A stretch of 64,000 nucleotides of DNA, taken from NCBI GenBank assembly GCA_028753945.1, contig JAPNXP010000004.1, forward strand, positions 124,001 through 188,000, read 5' to 3'. A model generated the notes under the pieces. That model worked only from the letters and a program-made list of their open reading frames with translations, made no database searches and was not told the origin of the DNA. The stretch is from Hexactinellida sp. DTS-2022 (Eukaryota; Porifera; Hexactinellida). Positions 53,741 to 63,826 of the stretch are shown one piece after another (within the stretch, counting starts at the first letter, position 1; each line of letters opens with the position of its first letter). The translations under genes were made by a program, and so were the position numbers.

Positions 53741-53794
53741 GCCAATGTATTATAGTGCTATGCTATAGTTAGTATGTGTTATCTGATATACAGT

Positions 53795-54066
53795 AGATGC
53801 TACGTTGATATAATACCAATTTGTTCGTATTATCCGGAGTCATTTGCATGCATTTATATAGGCTAGGGGAATTAACATATATTTCGTCTTTGTTCGTATA
53901 AACGCTTTGTTTATCAAAATTCAGGCATGGGATTCCCTGAAATTAACACAATACAAATTTGTCCGTATTATCCAGAATTCTTATTAACTGGAGTAATTTG
54001 CATGCATTTATATAGGCTAGGGGAATTATCCGATATTTCGCCCCTTTGTTAGTATAAACGTTTTGT
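53795..54066. mobile_element. Two tandem degenerate family B elements
   Basis: The segment TTTGTTCGTATTATCCGGAG ... TTTATATAGGCTAGGGGAAT occurs twice (about 53820-53900 and 53960-54040), each followed by a TTTCG-CTTTGTT block and ATAAACG. They occupy the AP2S1-GRASP spacer. Confidence 0.6.
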
Positions 54067-54233
54067 TTATTAAAAATTCATTCATACGCAAGATATATAA
54101 TAGATGATACAAACAACAACAAGTTAGTATATTCACATAGTACTCCACATTCTATTATATTATAATTACCCGTTTAAGAACCCCAAAATCCTAATTTTAG
54201 TATCAACACACTTAACTAAGTTTAAAATGAAAA

Positions 54234-54853
54234 TTACTCTAACTTAGTGAGTGTCTCCAAGCGCTGTAGTACTTTAGTCTGTGAAGTTTCGCGAATTTCT
54301 CCTGCCAGGAACATCTCGTCAACTGCCGCGTAGACTCTATAAAAGTTAAATACCAAATCCAACTCGCAAACATTGTGGAAATGCTCATTGAGTACTTCAA
54401 CGAAATTATGGATAGCTTCCAGATAAGCCAGGTTGTTATCTGATACGTCACAACACATACAGAAGTAGAGACCGGCGTATCTATAAATAGGAGCGAATAA
54501 CCGGATTCGTAAATTTATTGATGTTTAAAAATGTTTTTTCCCAGTGCCTGAAAATTGCATTAGAAAATTGCTATTATTCTGTTAATATTTATGTAAATTT
54601 ATAAGAAACCTTCTGTAGAAAATTGCATTAGAAAATGTGTATTTATTGATTTATATAAATTTATAAGAAACCTTCTGTAAATAACTTTATAATCTCTGAA
54701 TGCTACGAAGTTAGTGTGTTTAGCATCTCTCACAGTTACAATTGCGTGCACATCCTCAATCAATTTCTGCTTTTCGTCCTCTTCGAATAACATGTACCAT
54801 TTCGCGAGTCTCGTTTTACCAGCTCGGTTCTGAATCAAAATAAACCGAATCAT
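54234..54853 (-). CDS. AP2S1: AP-2 complex subunit sigma
   Basis: Small subunit of the clathrin adaptor AP-2 at the plasma membrane. It binds dileucine cargo signals. Two exons (54853-54672, 54480-54234) join in phase to give 142 residues, the same as human. Sequence is highly conserved: [43 protein letters not shown] then [20 protein letters not shown] and [20 protein letters not shown]. The correct splice uses the donor AAG|GTTTCT and rebuilds IYRRYAGLYF. The stretch around this donor is duplicated inside the intron. Confidence 0.98.
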
Positions 54854-54999
54854 GCTACTAAGGGAAAAGCTAAGTTTAACAGTGATATACAACAACAACA
54901 ACAACAACAACAAACATATCAACAAAATGAACACACATAATATAATAGATCGGTAGCATACAGTATTATAATACTAATAGCATAGTTATAGTTCGAGGA

Positions 55000-56618
55000 T
55001 TATTGTTGCACGAATGCGGTTACTTTCTTAGCAGCACTGGCCATGTCATCAGCACTGGCGAGATTCAAGTCAGATTCTTCTAGAATCTTCTTTGCTTCGT
55101 CTCCATTATTTCCCTCTAGTCTCGCGACTATTGGCACCTTCAGATCTAAGTTCTTGCAAGCTGTTACAATTCCATTCGCGATTATGCGGCAATCAACTAT
55201 TCCACCGAATATATTCACTAAAATAGCTTTCACCTAGAAAGTAATTTATTAATAATCGTAATAGTTAGGTGGCCGTTCAAACGTTACGTAACGCTTCCAG
55301 GAGGGGAGGGGGTCAAATAATGTGTGACAAACCATCTTTTTTTTATTACAAAATGGTCAAAAAGCGTGTTAATTTCCTGTAATTTTGCATTACGTGAAGA
55401 GGACAAAGATTTATGCAATAAGTGCGCTAACTATTTAGTTAGTATTACAGTGGATACTATTTAGTTAGTATTACAGTGGATACTATTTAGTTAGTATTAC
55501 AGTGGATACTATTTAGTTAGTATTACAGTGGATACTATTTAGTTAGTATTACAGTGGATACTATTTCGTTATTACTATAGCTGTATAACCTGTGGATCCT
55601 GTGTTATTATCTGGAATGCAGATTGCACCTGACTCTCCCTCACTCCCCCTCCTACGTCAAGGAAGTTAGCCGGCTCTCCGTTATACAGTTTTATAATATC
55701 CATGGTTGCCATAGCCAATCCAGCACCGTTTACAAGACATCCGATATTCCCTTTCATTCCCACATAACTCAGGTCTGCTTCCTGGGCAGCTAATTCTCTC
55801 GGGTCGGTCTCATTGTTGTCTTGCATCGCGAATATTCCCCCCTGACGGAATTTCGCGTTATCATCGAAATTAATTTTCGCGTCGAAACAAACTACCTCCC
55901 CATCCATAGTTAACCCGAGTGGGTTTATTTCAATCTGAGTTGCATCGACAGATATAAACAGACGGTATAACTGTCTCACTTGTTTCGCGGTTGTTATAAT
56001 CGTCTCATCTTTAAAACCGAGACATTTCGCGATCTCAGTAGAAGTCCCTTCATTTAGCCCCAAATTAATATCAACTGGGTACTTGAATATTCTCTCCGGC
56101 ATATTCGCGGCTACTTCTTCAATATCAACGCCTCCGTCCGTGCTAGCGACTATAACAGGACCGCCGGCATTTCTATCAAGTAGAATAGCTAAATAGACCT
56201 CTTTCTGTATGTTAAGCGCACGCGCTACCATCAGTTTATTCACAAGCACGCCTTCTGAAGTTGTCTGTTTAGTTATTAGTCTGTTTCCAAGCATTTTATG
56301 GGACATCGTCTCAACTTCTTGTAAGCTCTTTACAAGTTTAATCCCGCCTTTAAGGCCAGTGTCAAACGTGCCCTTGCCACGCCCCCCGGCTAGAATCTGC
56401 GCTTTTATAACAAACTCACTCACGTTAAGACTTCTCGCGGCTTCCACCGCCTCTCTCGGTGTTCGCGCTATTTTGAATGGCTGTGTGTTAATGCCGAATG
56501 CCTGCATAAGCTGTTTGCTCTGATACTCATGCAGGCTAAGGTGCCGTCTCTGGATTAGTGCAATTCTCGTGAATAGCATAGTTACATGTGTGGCGCGTAG
56601 GAACTTCAACAAACTCAT
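55000..56618 (-). CDS. SUCLG2: Succinate-CoA ligase beta subunit, GDP-forming type
   Basis: Mitochondrial TCA-cycle enzyme subunit that couples succinyl-CoA hydrolysis to nucleotide triphosphate formation with the alpha subunit. Two exons (56618-55590, 55233-55000) join in phase to give 420 residues. An Arg-rich mitochondrial presequence ([23 protein letters not shown]) precedes [16 protein letters not shown]-grasp motifs follow ([67 protein letters not shown]). [15 protein letters not shown] and [12 protein letters not shown] are closer to the SUCLG2 form than to SUCLA2. The ORF can also start eight codons upstream at 56642. The intron holds a perfect 26-bp tandem repeat and a family F element. 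Confidence 0.93.
55271..55385. mobile_element. Repeat family F in SUCLG2 intron
   Basis: GGCCGTTCAAACGTTACGTA, CAAATAATGTGTGACAAACC, TATTACAAAATGGTCAAAAA. Best copy of the family. Confidence 0.75.
55430..55559. repeat. Perfect 26-bp tandem repeat, five copies, in SUCLG2 intron
   Basis: Five identical units of 26 bp (ACTATTTAGTTAGTATTACA plus GTGGAT) end to end, then a partial unit. On the gene's strand each unit contains TACTAAC. Identity across units points to recent expansion. Unspaced, so not CRISPR. Confidence 0.95.
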
Positions 56619-56814
56619 TTTGACCTCTAATAGATTAGTCACAGAATACTTATAAACTTAAAGTGTCTGAAACTAAATAGCCTCGTTTTAGAAATATTGA
56701 ACATTTTGCTCTGAAATTTATGAATCTCCAAAAATGGTATACAACTGAATTCTAGCAGAAAATCTTAATTTTCAAAATGATACTAATAACACCTTACTAA
56801 TAAATGAATTGTAT

Positions 56815-56900
56815 GGGCCATTCAAAAGTTACGTAACGCTTCCAAGGGGGTGGGGTTAACAAATGTGTGATAGATCATCAGTATTACAAAAATTGTGTGG
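56815..56900. mobile_element. Repeat family F between TADA1 and SUCLG2
   Basis: GGGCCATTCAAAAGTTACGT, AACAAATGTGTGATAGATCA, GTATTACAAAAATTG. It lies in the roughly 320-bp spacer with no other feature. Confidence 0.65.
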
Positions 56901-56935
56901 AAATTTAGCGCTACTAACGATTGAAATAATTTTAA

Positions 56936-57715
56936 TTAAGAAGGGTGCCATAATTGCGCTAATAACCGTTCATAATTTCGCGCATAGACAGTGTGGGAGT
57001 ACACAACACTCTTGTAGAGCGGAAGAATATCTCTGGCATCGAAGAGAGTAATCCTGCTAACAGAGTCTGGGAGAGATGTGTAGTTACGAAGAGACATCAT
57101 TGGAATTTGAGTTTCAAAGGTTGAAGTCTTATCTTTCGGATTTATAATCGGGAGAGTATATTTGTATTCTCTGTTGGTAACATCGAAATTTCTTCTCCTT
57201 TTCAAACCACGCTTTTTCAAGGCTAAAAACGAGCAAATATTCTTCAAAAATTCCTCCATCGCAAAATATAACAGCTCCCCGATTGAGTGGTCAGATTCCT
57301 CCAAATCCTGTTCCCAGCAATGAATGGTAATTCGCGATCTTATACTAGGTGTGTCTGGCAGGTAAATATCGTTTGGACAGAACGAAAGAGCGAGCACATC
57401 TTCGGGAGACAGATTCCCAATACACTGAGCATCAAACACAGTCGGATTGTATATATTCGCATAGGTGCCATCAGCTACAAATGGATTAGATTCATTCACA
57501 TAAGCAGGTGTGAATGATTTCAATAAGATAGCTAGAATAAACTGATTGTGTAGCGAGAACTGTTCTTCTGTAAGAATAGACCTCGTGTGTTTATCAAACT
57601 CTTCTTTGTTTATTTTCTGTTTACACCATCGCTTCAACAGATCTAAGTATTTCTGTAGATTTCCTTGCAGCGCTACTGTTAGCTCTTTCTTCGCCTGGCC
57701 GAGTTCAACGGCCAT
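56936..57715 (-). CDS. TADA1: SAGA complex adaptor TADA1 (ADA1/HFI1)
   Basis: Core subunit of the SAGA histone acetyltransferase coactivator. One exon, 259 residues. The N-terminal SAGA-Tad1 region (AKKELTVALQGNLQKYLDLLKRWCKQKINKEEFDKHTRSIL, LHNQFILAILLK) and the C-terminal VVYSHTVYARNYERLLAQLWHPS match TADA1. The middle is short relative to the human protein (335 residues), without the Lys-rich linker. It is divergently far from the next gene; 57716-58175 is AT-rich spacer. Confidence 0.9.
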   Translation of the reverse strand: MAVELGQAKKELTVALQGNLQKYLDLLKRWCKQKINKEEFDKHTRSILTEEQFSLHNQFILAILLKSFTPAYVNESNPFVADGTYANIYNPTVFDAQCIGNLSPEDVLALSFCPNDIYLPDTPSIRSRITIHCWEQDLEESDHSIGELLYFAMEEFLKNICSFLALKKRGLKRRRNFDVTNREYKYTLPIINPKDKTSTFETQIPMMSLRNYTSLPDSVSRITLFDARDILPLYKSVVYSHTVYARNYERLLAQLWHPS

Positions 57716-58175
57716 TTCATATAAATAATCTTAGCAAGTATAAGTATACCTTCTTATAAAGGGCTTATTTAATAAACGGCCACTAGCTTCAATATAAAAA
57801 ACCGGCTTCGCAAAGGTTAAATTCTGATGTTAAAAATGAACTTGGCAGTGCCTGAAAAGTATATAAGAAATTTCCTAAACAATCCCTCATTTGTTCATAT
57901 GCCATTTTTTGGATAATAATCCATAACAAATTTTTATAGTAAAAACTAAATATTTTTCAAATTAACAACATTTGGTGCCCCCCAACTTATGGAAACATAC
58001 ACGAATCAACAATGTTATTCAAAACTTACAAATAACTAAAGGGAATTTATAGCAGAATTTCAACCATACGAGTTACCCTATACAATATATGCCTAACATG
58101 TCAACATACTATTTCATCTAAACAACAATAACAAAATACAGTAAGAAGAGTTATATAATATATCCCTATCACATA
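57716..58175. other. Spacer upstream of TADA1
   Basis: AT-rich sequence with no recognised gene or repeat; TADA1 promoter and 3' end of the first PI-PLC-like gene. Confidence 0.45.
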
Positions 58176-59078
58176 TTATTTCCTCCATTTCAAGAAGTAA
58201 TCTTTCACGAGAGAGAATTGCCCCTTATCAATGAACGAGAATGAGATTATGTTAAAGTGCAGCTGATCGATTGAGTTGAAGAACGAAGGCTGCTGCACTT
58301 CTTGTAGCTCAGATGTCTTACGTTTGCCAGCCGGTTCCCTGGATCTACACTCGACCCACACAATCTTATCTTCCTTCTTTTCCAGAGTGTCATACGCCAG
58401 TTTCTGCAGGTGATCATGTAGTCCCACGAGTGTGTTGGTGTCCTCGGGTGCCTGGTGGTGTATAATGGCTCCCTCGCCCCAGTTATGCTCTAACTCAAGG
58501 GTGGCAGGGGCCATTAGCACCACTGACCCTCTCATCTTGCTTATAGTAGCCCCAGAGTCTTCTTTCGGTACAAGCTTAGAGGAGAATCCCAGTTCGAATA
58601 GCTTCTTAACTTCAGACCAGCTGACTGGAGTAACAGCTGTTTTAGACTCACGTAGAACCACGATTATTTTCTCGGTCGGATTTTTAGACAGGAATGCCTC
58701 AATATCCATCAAAACTTCGCCAAGCAGCACACATGGCTCTCCGTAGAATAGCCAAGTGTCATTTTCGTGCGAGGCCACCTGAAGGTCTAAAAGCCGCACG
58801 CCGAAGCGCAGCTGATCGCTAATGGGTTTATCCTGGCATTGGAATTTCCCCTTAAAAGCTGCTGAATCGTGACTTCCCAACATTACAATTTCGTTGAGTC
58901 TCACTTGACTGGTTAGTGCCCCCATCCAATTCCATGCCAGTACGGTGCCCTTAGCAAATACAGTGCTGGATGAAATTGGCTTAGTTAGATGGGACGCTAT
59001 GTAGTCCTGTTCTATAAGAGAATCCTCTGACTCCATTGGGTTCATGTGTGATTCTTTATTTCCGTTATCTGTAGCCAT
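58176..59078 (-). CDS. PI-PLC X-domain-like protein, paralogue 1
   Basis: 300 residues, one exon. The fold marks of the PI-PLC X domain are present: NWMGALTSQVRLNEIVMLGSHDSAAF, then QLRFGVRLLDLQV and a long core with strand KIIVVLRES. The catalytic set of bacterial PI-PLC is His-Asp (HD), Arg in DIRGR and His in a (Y/H)HG loop. Here GSHDS keeps His and Asp. The Arg site is Gln (LLDLQV) and the second His site is Tyr (LFYGE). It probably lacks normal phospholipase activity. Substrate and function are unknown. C-terminus FSFIDKGQFSLVKDYFLKWRK is shared with the partial paralogue at the right edge. N-terminal 40 residues are acidic and unique. Confidence 0.82.
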   Translation of the reverse strand: MATDNGNKESHMNPMESEDSLIEQDYIASHLTKPISSSTVFAKGTVLAWNWMGALTSQVRLNEIVMLGSHDSAAFKGKFQCQDKPISDQLRFGVRLLDLQVASHENDTWLFYGEPCVLLGEVLMDIEAFLSKNPTEKIIVVLRESKTAVTPVSWSEVKKLFELGFSSKLVPKEDSGATISKMRGSVVLMAPATLELEHNWGEGAIIHHQAPEDTNTLVGLHDHLQKLAYDTLEKKEDKIVWVECRSREPAGKRKTSELQEVQQPSFFNSIDQLHFNIISFSFIDKGQFSLVKDYFLKWRK

Positions 59079-59390
59079 TGAGCTAAGTTCGTGATAGTTC
59101 AGCGAATGCCCTATTTATTCGATATTTGTAATTGAATTAGAAGCCGGGAATACAGGAAAAATGCAACGTTGTACTATGAATTGATTATTTGATACTAAAT
59201 ATATAATAGTGGTTTTAAATAGCTTCATTAAATATGCTAGAATTTTGGTAAGGTTTGTCTCGTAAGGTATATGCACCCTGTTATAACTTAAGATTATACA
59301 CGTATTATACACAAGGTTAGAATAGTAAAATACACACCTGTAAAAACTAATAAACTAATAAACAAAATAATCCTGTAAATCATTGGGATC
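59079..59390. other. Spacer between PI-PLC-like genes
   Basis: AT-rich; nothing recognised besides flanking untranslated sequence. Confidence 0.4.
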
Positions 59391-60179
59391 TTACACATTC
59401 AATAATGGGAATTGAAGTTGTTTGAAATGAGTTTCATCAACGATGCTAAAAGTCAAAATATTCAATCCTTGAGCGCAAGTTAAGAAATAACCACAAGCTT
59501 CCTCCAACTCAGTTCTTTTTACGTCATTATCTCCTCGCAAACGCATCTCAACCCAAACAAGCTTATCATTACTTAGTCCCGCAGAAATGACAGCTCTTAG
59601 AAAGGAATTCAGTTTTGATTTCGTGTTGGCATCTGCAGGAGCCAGGTGTGTCTCGATTGAACTCGAACCCCAGTTTATCTCCATTTCCAGAGCCTCAGGG
59701 GCAAAGAGGATCATGGAGCCTCGCGCTTCTTTAAGCTCCATATTCAAGTTCTTCTTAGGGACAAACAGTGCTTTCATCGGTTCGGAGATTATTCCCTTAA
59801 CGCCGGCCCAGTCCACTTCTCCCACCTGCGAATTCTGTAAATAGACAATAACCGTCTCAGATTCGTGATTTCGTAAGAACATTTCGATTTCTTTTAAAAC
59901 ATCAAGAAAAGGAACGTGTCCCCCTTTGCGAAATACACAAACTTTTCCTTCATAGAAGATCAAATGCAGATCAAGAAATCTAACCCCATTCTTTAGCTGG
60001 TCAAGAATCGGAAGATTCTGGTGTTTATCGTCACATGAATCATGGCTTCCGAACACAACTAAACCTCTGAGAAGAATTCTATCTTCCAGATGCTTCATCC
60101 AACATTCAGAATGTTTACCAACGAAACCTTTCCGATCTTCGGGAAGTACATCAGCACACAATTCCCTCCCACTTGCCAT
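59391..60179 (-). CDS. PI-PLC X-domain-like protein, paralogue 2
   Basis: 262 residues, one exon. CWMKHLEDRILLRGLVVFGSHDSCDD keeps the first His and its Asp. GVRFLDLHL has His at the Arg position. VCVFRKGG has Arg at the second His position. The remainder (IEMFLRNHESETVIVYLQNS; MILFAPEALEMEINWG; WVEMRLRGDNDVKRTELEEA) is nearly the same as paralogue 3, and a tract of roughly 185 bp is identical in DNA. The N-terminal 45 residues differ. No signal peptide or membrane segment. Confidence 0.82.
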   Translation of the reverse strand: MASGRELCADVLPEDRKGFVGKHSECWMKHLEDRILLRGLVVFGSHDSCDDKHQNLPILDQLKNGVRFLDLHLIFYEGKVCVFRKGGHVPFLDVLKEIEMFLRNHESETVIVYLQNSQVGEVDWAGVKGIISEPMKALFVPKKNLNMELKEARGSMILFAPEALEMEINWGSSSIETHLAPADANTKSKLNSFLRAVISAGLSNDKLVWVEMRLRGDNDVKRTELEEACGYFLTCAQGLNILTFSIVDETHFKQLQFPLLNV

Positions 60180-60680
60180 TTATCCAAAGTTAAATAAATA
60201 ATACTTATTTCCCAAATTAAATATGAGTTATAAATATATGGACGCACTTTATGATTCCACTCTAGAATATGAGGATACTACAAGGCATTTATACTTAGAA
60301 ATCTAGACAGGGTAAGTGTCTTTATATTGAATATTCTGTAAAATCACATTCTCAATATAGTCTCCAGTATAGTCCTTAGATAAAATGGCAGAGAATTATG
60401 AAAAAAGTGTCAAAATTGACCAAAAAGTAAAACTGCATGCAAATCAAATAATTTCAATTGGATGAGCTATCTAAGAGATAATTTGACAATCAGAGATTAA
60501 CTATGTTTGGGACTCATAGCTCATGTGACCCAGGAACACATAAGGAGACATTAATACGAACACTATTCAGTCCTCTTCAGCCTTATAAAATACACACCTA
60601 AGCCTTATAAAATACACACCTAAAATACACACCTGTCCTAAGTAATAAACAGAAATAAATCCGAAAGACAAAATAAGATA
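60180..60680. other. Spacer holding a pseudogene fragment
   Basis: Contains the fragment described at 60385-60560 and, near 60590-60660, a direct repeat of CCTTATAAAATACACACCTA. Otherwise AT-rich. Confidence 0.5.
60385..60560 (+). pseudogene. Truncated PI-PLC-like pseudogene fragment
   Basis: DNA resembles the start of paralogue 4 (61700 onward): ATGGCAGA(G/A)AATTATG, then TTGGATGAGCTATCTAAGAG and TTTGGGACTCATAGCTCATG, with short deletions between. In-frame stops and frameshifts appear and the similarity ends soon after the first catalytic His. It is on the plus strand like paralogue 4, among minus-strand genes. Confidence 0.8.
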
Positions 60681-61475
60681 TTACACCTGCAACAATGGGA
60701 ATTGAAGATCTTTGAAATGGGTTTCATCAACGATGCTAAAAGTCAAAATATTCAATCCTTGAGCGAGAGGTATGAAATAATCACGAGCTTCCTCCAACTC
60801 AGTTCTTTTTACGTCATTATCTCCTCGCAAACGCATCTCAACCCAAACAAGCTTTTCATTGCTTAGTCCCACAGAAATGACGTCTTTTAGAAAGGAATTC
60901 AGTTTTGATTTCGTGTTGGCATCTGCAGGAGCCAGGTGTGTCTCGATTGAACTCGAACCCCAGTTTATCTCCATTTCCAGAGCCTCAGGGGCAAAGAGGA
61001 TCATGGAGCCTCGCGCTTCTTTAAGCTCCATATTCAAGTTCTTCTTAGGGACAAACAGTGCTTTCATCGGTTCGGTGATTATTCCCTTAACGCCGACCCA
61101 GTCCACTTCTCCCACCTGCGAATTCAGTAAATAGACAATAACCGTCTCAGTTTCGAAATTTTGTAAGAACATTTCGATTTCTTTTAAAACGTCAAGAAAA
61201 GGAATGTGTCCCCCTTTGCGAAATACAAAAACTTTTCCTTCGTATAAGATCAAATGCAGATCAAGAAACCTAACCCCATTCTTTAGCTGGTCAAGAATTG
61301 GCATCTCCTGGTAATTGTCGTCACATGAATTATGGCTTCCGAACACAACTAAATCCCTGAAAAGTTTATCATTTGGTAGACTTTTCATCCAAAATTTTGG
61401 TTTTTTACGTTCACGACCGGGGATTAATTCACCGGGATTTCTCCCATCAGTACACACTTTATTTCCACATGCCAT
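60681..61475 (-). CDS. PI-PLC X-domain-like protein, paralogue 3
   Basis: 264 residues, one exon. FWMKSLPNDKLFRDLVVFGSHNSCDD keeps the first His but has Asn for the partner Asp. GVRFLDLHL and VFVFRKGG again lack the catalytic Arg and second His. It is the sister of paralogue 2 with near-identity from about residue 70 onward. It diverges from paralogue 4 over about 225 bp, which must hold both promoters. Confidence 0.82.
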   Translation of the reverse strand: MACGNKVCTDGRNPGELIPGRERKKPKFWMKSLPNDKLFRDLVVFGSHNSCDDNYQEMPILDQLKNGVRFLDLHLILYEGKVFVFRKGGHIPFLDVLKEIEMFLQNFETETVIVYLLNSQVGEVDWVGVKGIITEPMKALFVPKKNLNMELKEARGSMILFAPEALEMEINWGSSSIETHLAPADANTKSKLNSFLKDVISVGLSNEKLVWVEMRLRGDNDVKRTELEEARDYFIPLAQGLNILTFSIVDETHFKDLQFPLLQV

Positions 61476-61699
61476 TTATCCAACCGTTAATTAATTAAGA
61501 ATTGAAAAAATCGATTTCCAAATTAATTACGAGTTAAATATAAGATAAATTTAGGATCTAGAAAAACTTTATTTATTTATACTCAATTCACAATCTACTA
61601 GAGTAACAAGATACTAAACATGTATAAATTCCTAGTTTGTGCAATAATATCATTATTCAACATAACCAGCTACTTGCCTACTAATTGCATATAGTAAGA

Positions 61700-62515
61700 A
61701 TGGCAGAAAATTGTGATAAAAATGACCTTGACAGAAAAGAAATACCTACATGTGATGCAACACCTAAGGATTGGATGAGCTATCTAAGAGAGGATTTGAC
61801 AATAAAAGATGTGACTTTGTTTGGGACTCATAGCTCATGTGCGGGAAATACAGATAAAATGAAATTGTTAGACGAACTCAAAAATGGGGCAAGATTCTTA
61901 GATCTGCATCTTGCAAATTACAATAATGAAGTTTATATATACCATGATAGTAAGTGTTTTACTCTAAAAGTGGCGTTTGAAATGATCATGAAATTCATCA
62001 CATGTAATGAAACAGAAAAGGTTATAGTTTATTTGCAAAACTCTTCTACCGAAAATATGAAAGTTGAATGGAGTGAAATACAAGCTCTTTTCCCGGTTGA
62101 GATGAAAAAAATACTTATCTCTAAATCAAAATCAGAGGAAAAGTTAAAAGATATGAAAGGCAATATAATCCTCATGGCTCCTAGTGCACTAGATATTGAT
62201 GCAAACTGGGGTACAGACTTCATAAAGTCCTATCTAGCTCCTGAAGATACCGATACACTAGTGGGATTACACGCGTTTCTATTCGAGATAGCTGTTTGCG
62301 AATTAGACGAGAAAAAGGATAAACCGGTGTGGGTAGAGGCTCGTTCGAGACGAAAGGAAAATGATAAAAGGAAAGAAGATGAATTAACTGAAGTAGCCCA
62401 GGTTTTCATTAAGGATACTGAATTCTATAATATTGTAACCTTCTCCCAACTCGATAATGAAGATTATTTCGATAGTCTTAAAAAGAATGGAATGTTTAAA
62501 TTTGAACCCACCTAG
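61700..62515 (+). CDS. PI-PLC X-domain-like protein, paralogue 4
   Basis: 271 residues from the ATG at 61700, one exon, AT-rich codons. DWMSYLREDLTIKDVTLFGTHSSCAG keeps the first His but has Ser for the partner Asp. ARFLDLHL lacks the Arg. VYIYHDSK keeps a His at the second catalytic position, alone in the cluster. KVIVYLQNSS, NIILMAPSALDIDANWGTDF and KPVWVEARSRRK are shared. The Lys/Glu-rich surface differs from its neighbours. No signal peptide. Confidence 0.82.
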   Translation: MAENCDKNDLDRKEIPTCDATPKDWMSYLREDLTIKDVTLFGTHSSCAGNTDKMKLLDELKNGARFLDLHLANYNNEVYIYHDSKCFTLKVAFEMIMKFITCNETEKVIVYLQNSSTENMKVEWSEIQALFPVEMKKILISKSKSEEKLKDMKGNIILMAPSALDIDANWGTDFIKSYLAPEDTDTLVGLHAFLFEIAVCELDEKKDKPVWVEARSRRKENDKRKEDELTEVAQVFIKDTEFYNIVTFSQLDNEDYFDSLKKNGMFKFEPT

Positions 62516-63826
62516 TATCGAGATTAATCATTGTGTGTGTGTGACTGTGTGTGTTGTGTGTAATAGTTCAATTGTGTACTTCTAACTACAGATTTTTTTG
62601 TACATAATTGTAGATTTAGTAAACCTAATAATAAATGTATAATAAAGTCTATAAAAAAAACAATCGAGCAATTAAAACTATAGGGAGACTCTTAAGTCTT
62701 AAAGTGAAATAGTATACGAGATCTTGTTACTAATTTTCATTTGAAAATTAGTACTAGTACTTACTAATTAGCCCAAAATTAGTCTTAAACCGGGTATATA
62801 CTAAATGGGTTCTACTCTACTGTATGTACATGTTAATACGTTACCCTAATAGTTGTTGTTATTAATGGTATCAATACTTTGTCCACTTGTAATAAGTAGG
62901 TCTGGAAAAGTAACTTATATCTGCATAAGCTGCTAACGAGCTCAAGTTGATGCAAACCGACAAAGACAATTATAACCTTGTTTATTACGCTTAGATCTAC
63001 ATTTTTCCTAGAAACTTCCAATTATTGAAAAAGTGGAAGTTCAAATAATATTACACGAGATCTCGGAATAATTATAACTTCCTACTGTATGATGAAATAA
63101 TATACAGTGGTGTTTGCTTAATAGCAATTATATTGCTATATTAGCAAGTTATTTTCATTCTAACTAAAATGAATTAACACAATTATAGGCCGTTTGCGTA
63201 GAAAGGTTAGATGTTATATTAAGGACTTTAATTATACAAAGCACTAATGGACTACGGTTCAATTTACTTGTAGTTAAAATCCGTAAGTTTCTATAGAATA
63301 ATCTTACATGATTTTACGTGAGCAGAGGTAATATCCTCTCACAGACAATTAATGCAAATAACTTAGTTATTGGAGGTTAAACTAAGCACAACTCGTGATT
63401 TTGCATTGAATGGCTTACAGATCTGCTAGCTAATACTGGTATTAATCAGTGAAATATAATATTGCAGACTTAACTATAGTATTAATCAGTGAAATATAAT
63501 ATTTGCAGACTTAACTATAGTATTTTAGAATAGCAATAACATTACAAAGTAGTTATAATTATCTATTACAAAGATCACGTATTATGTTGCAAGTTGCAAC
63601 TTATCCTAAAATCTACATAAGTTATAAATGTGTAATAACCTCCCACAACACGACACAGACAATTAGCAACCAATTTAATCATTGGAAGATTAAATTAAAG
63701 TAAATTCCAGAATTCATACGTAGTTTGAATATTATCAAGTTCAAATTCATTCGGGAAAAATGAATTACATAGTATATACAAAATAGCTAATAGAAATATA
63801 CACATTAATTACAATATAGAGTTTAT
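62516..63826. other. Right-hand spacer
   Basis: AT-rich. It has a (TG)n-like tract near 62533-62565, a family H remnant at 63100-63165 (CAGTGGTGTTTGCTTAATAG) and a tandem duplication at 63437-63522. No gene was seen. Confidence 0.5.
63437..63522. repeat. Tandem duplication of about 43 bp
   Basis: GTATTAATCAGTGAAATATA...GCAGACTTAACTATA occurs twice in a row with one extra T in the second copy. Confidence 0.85.
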
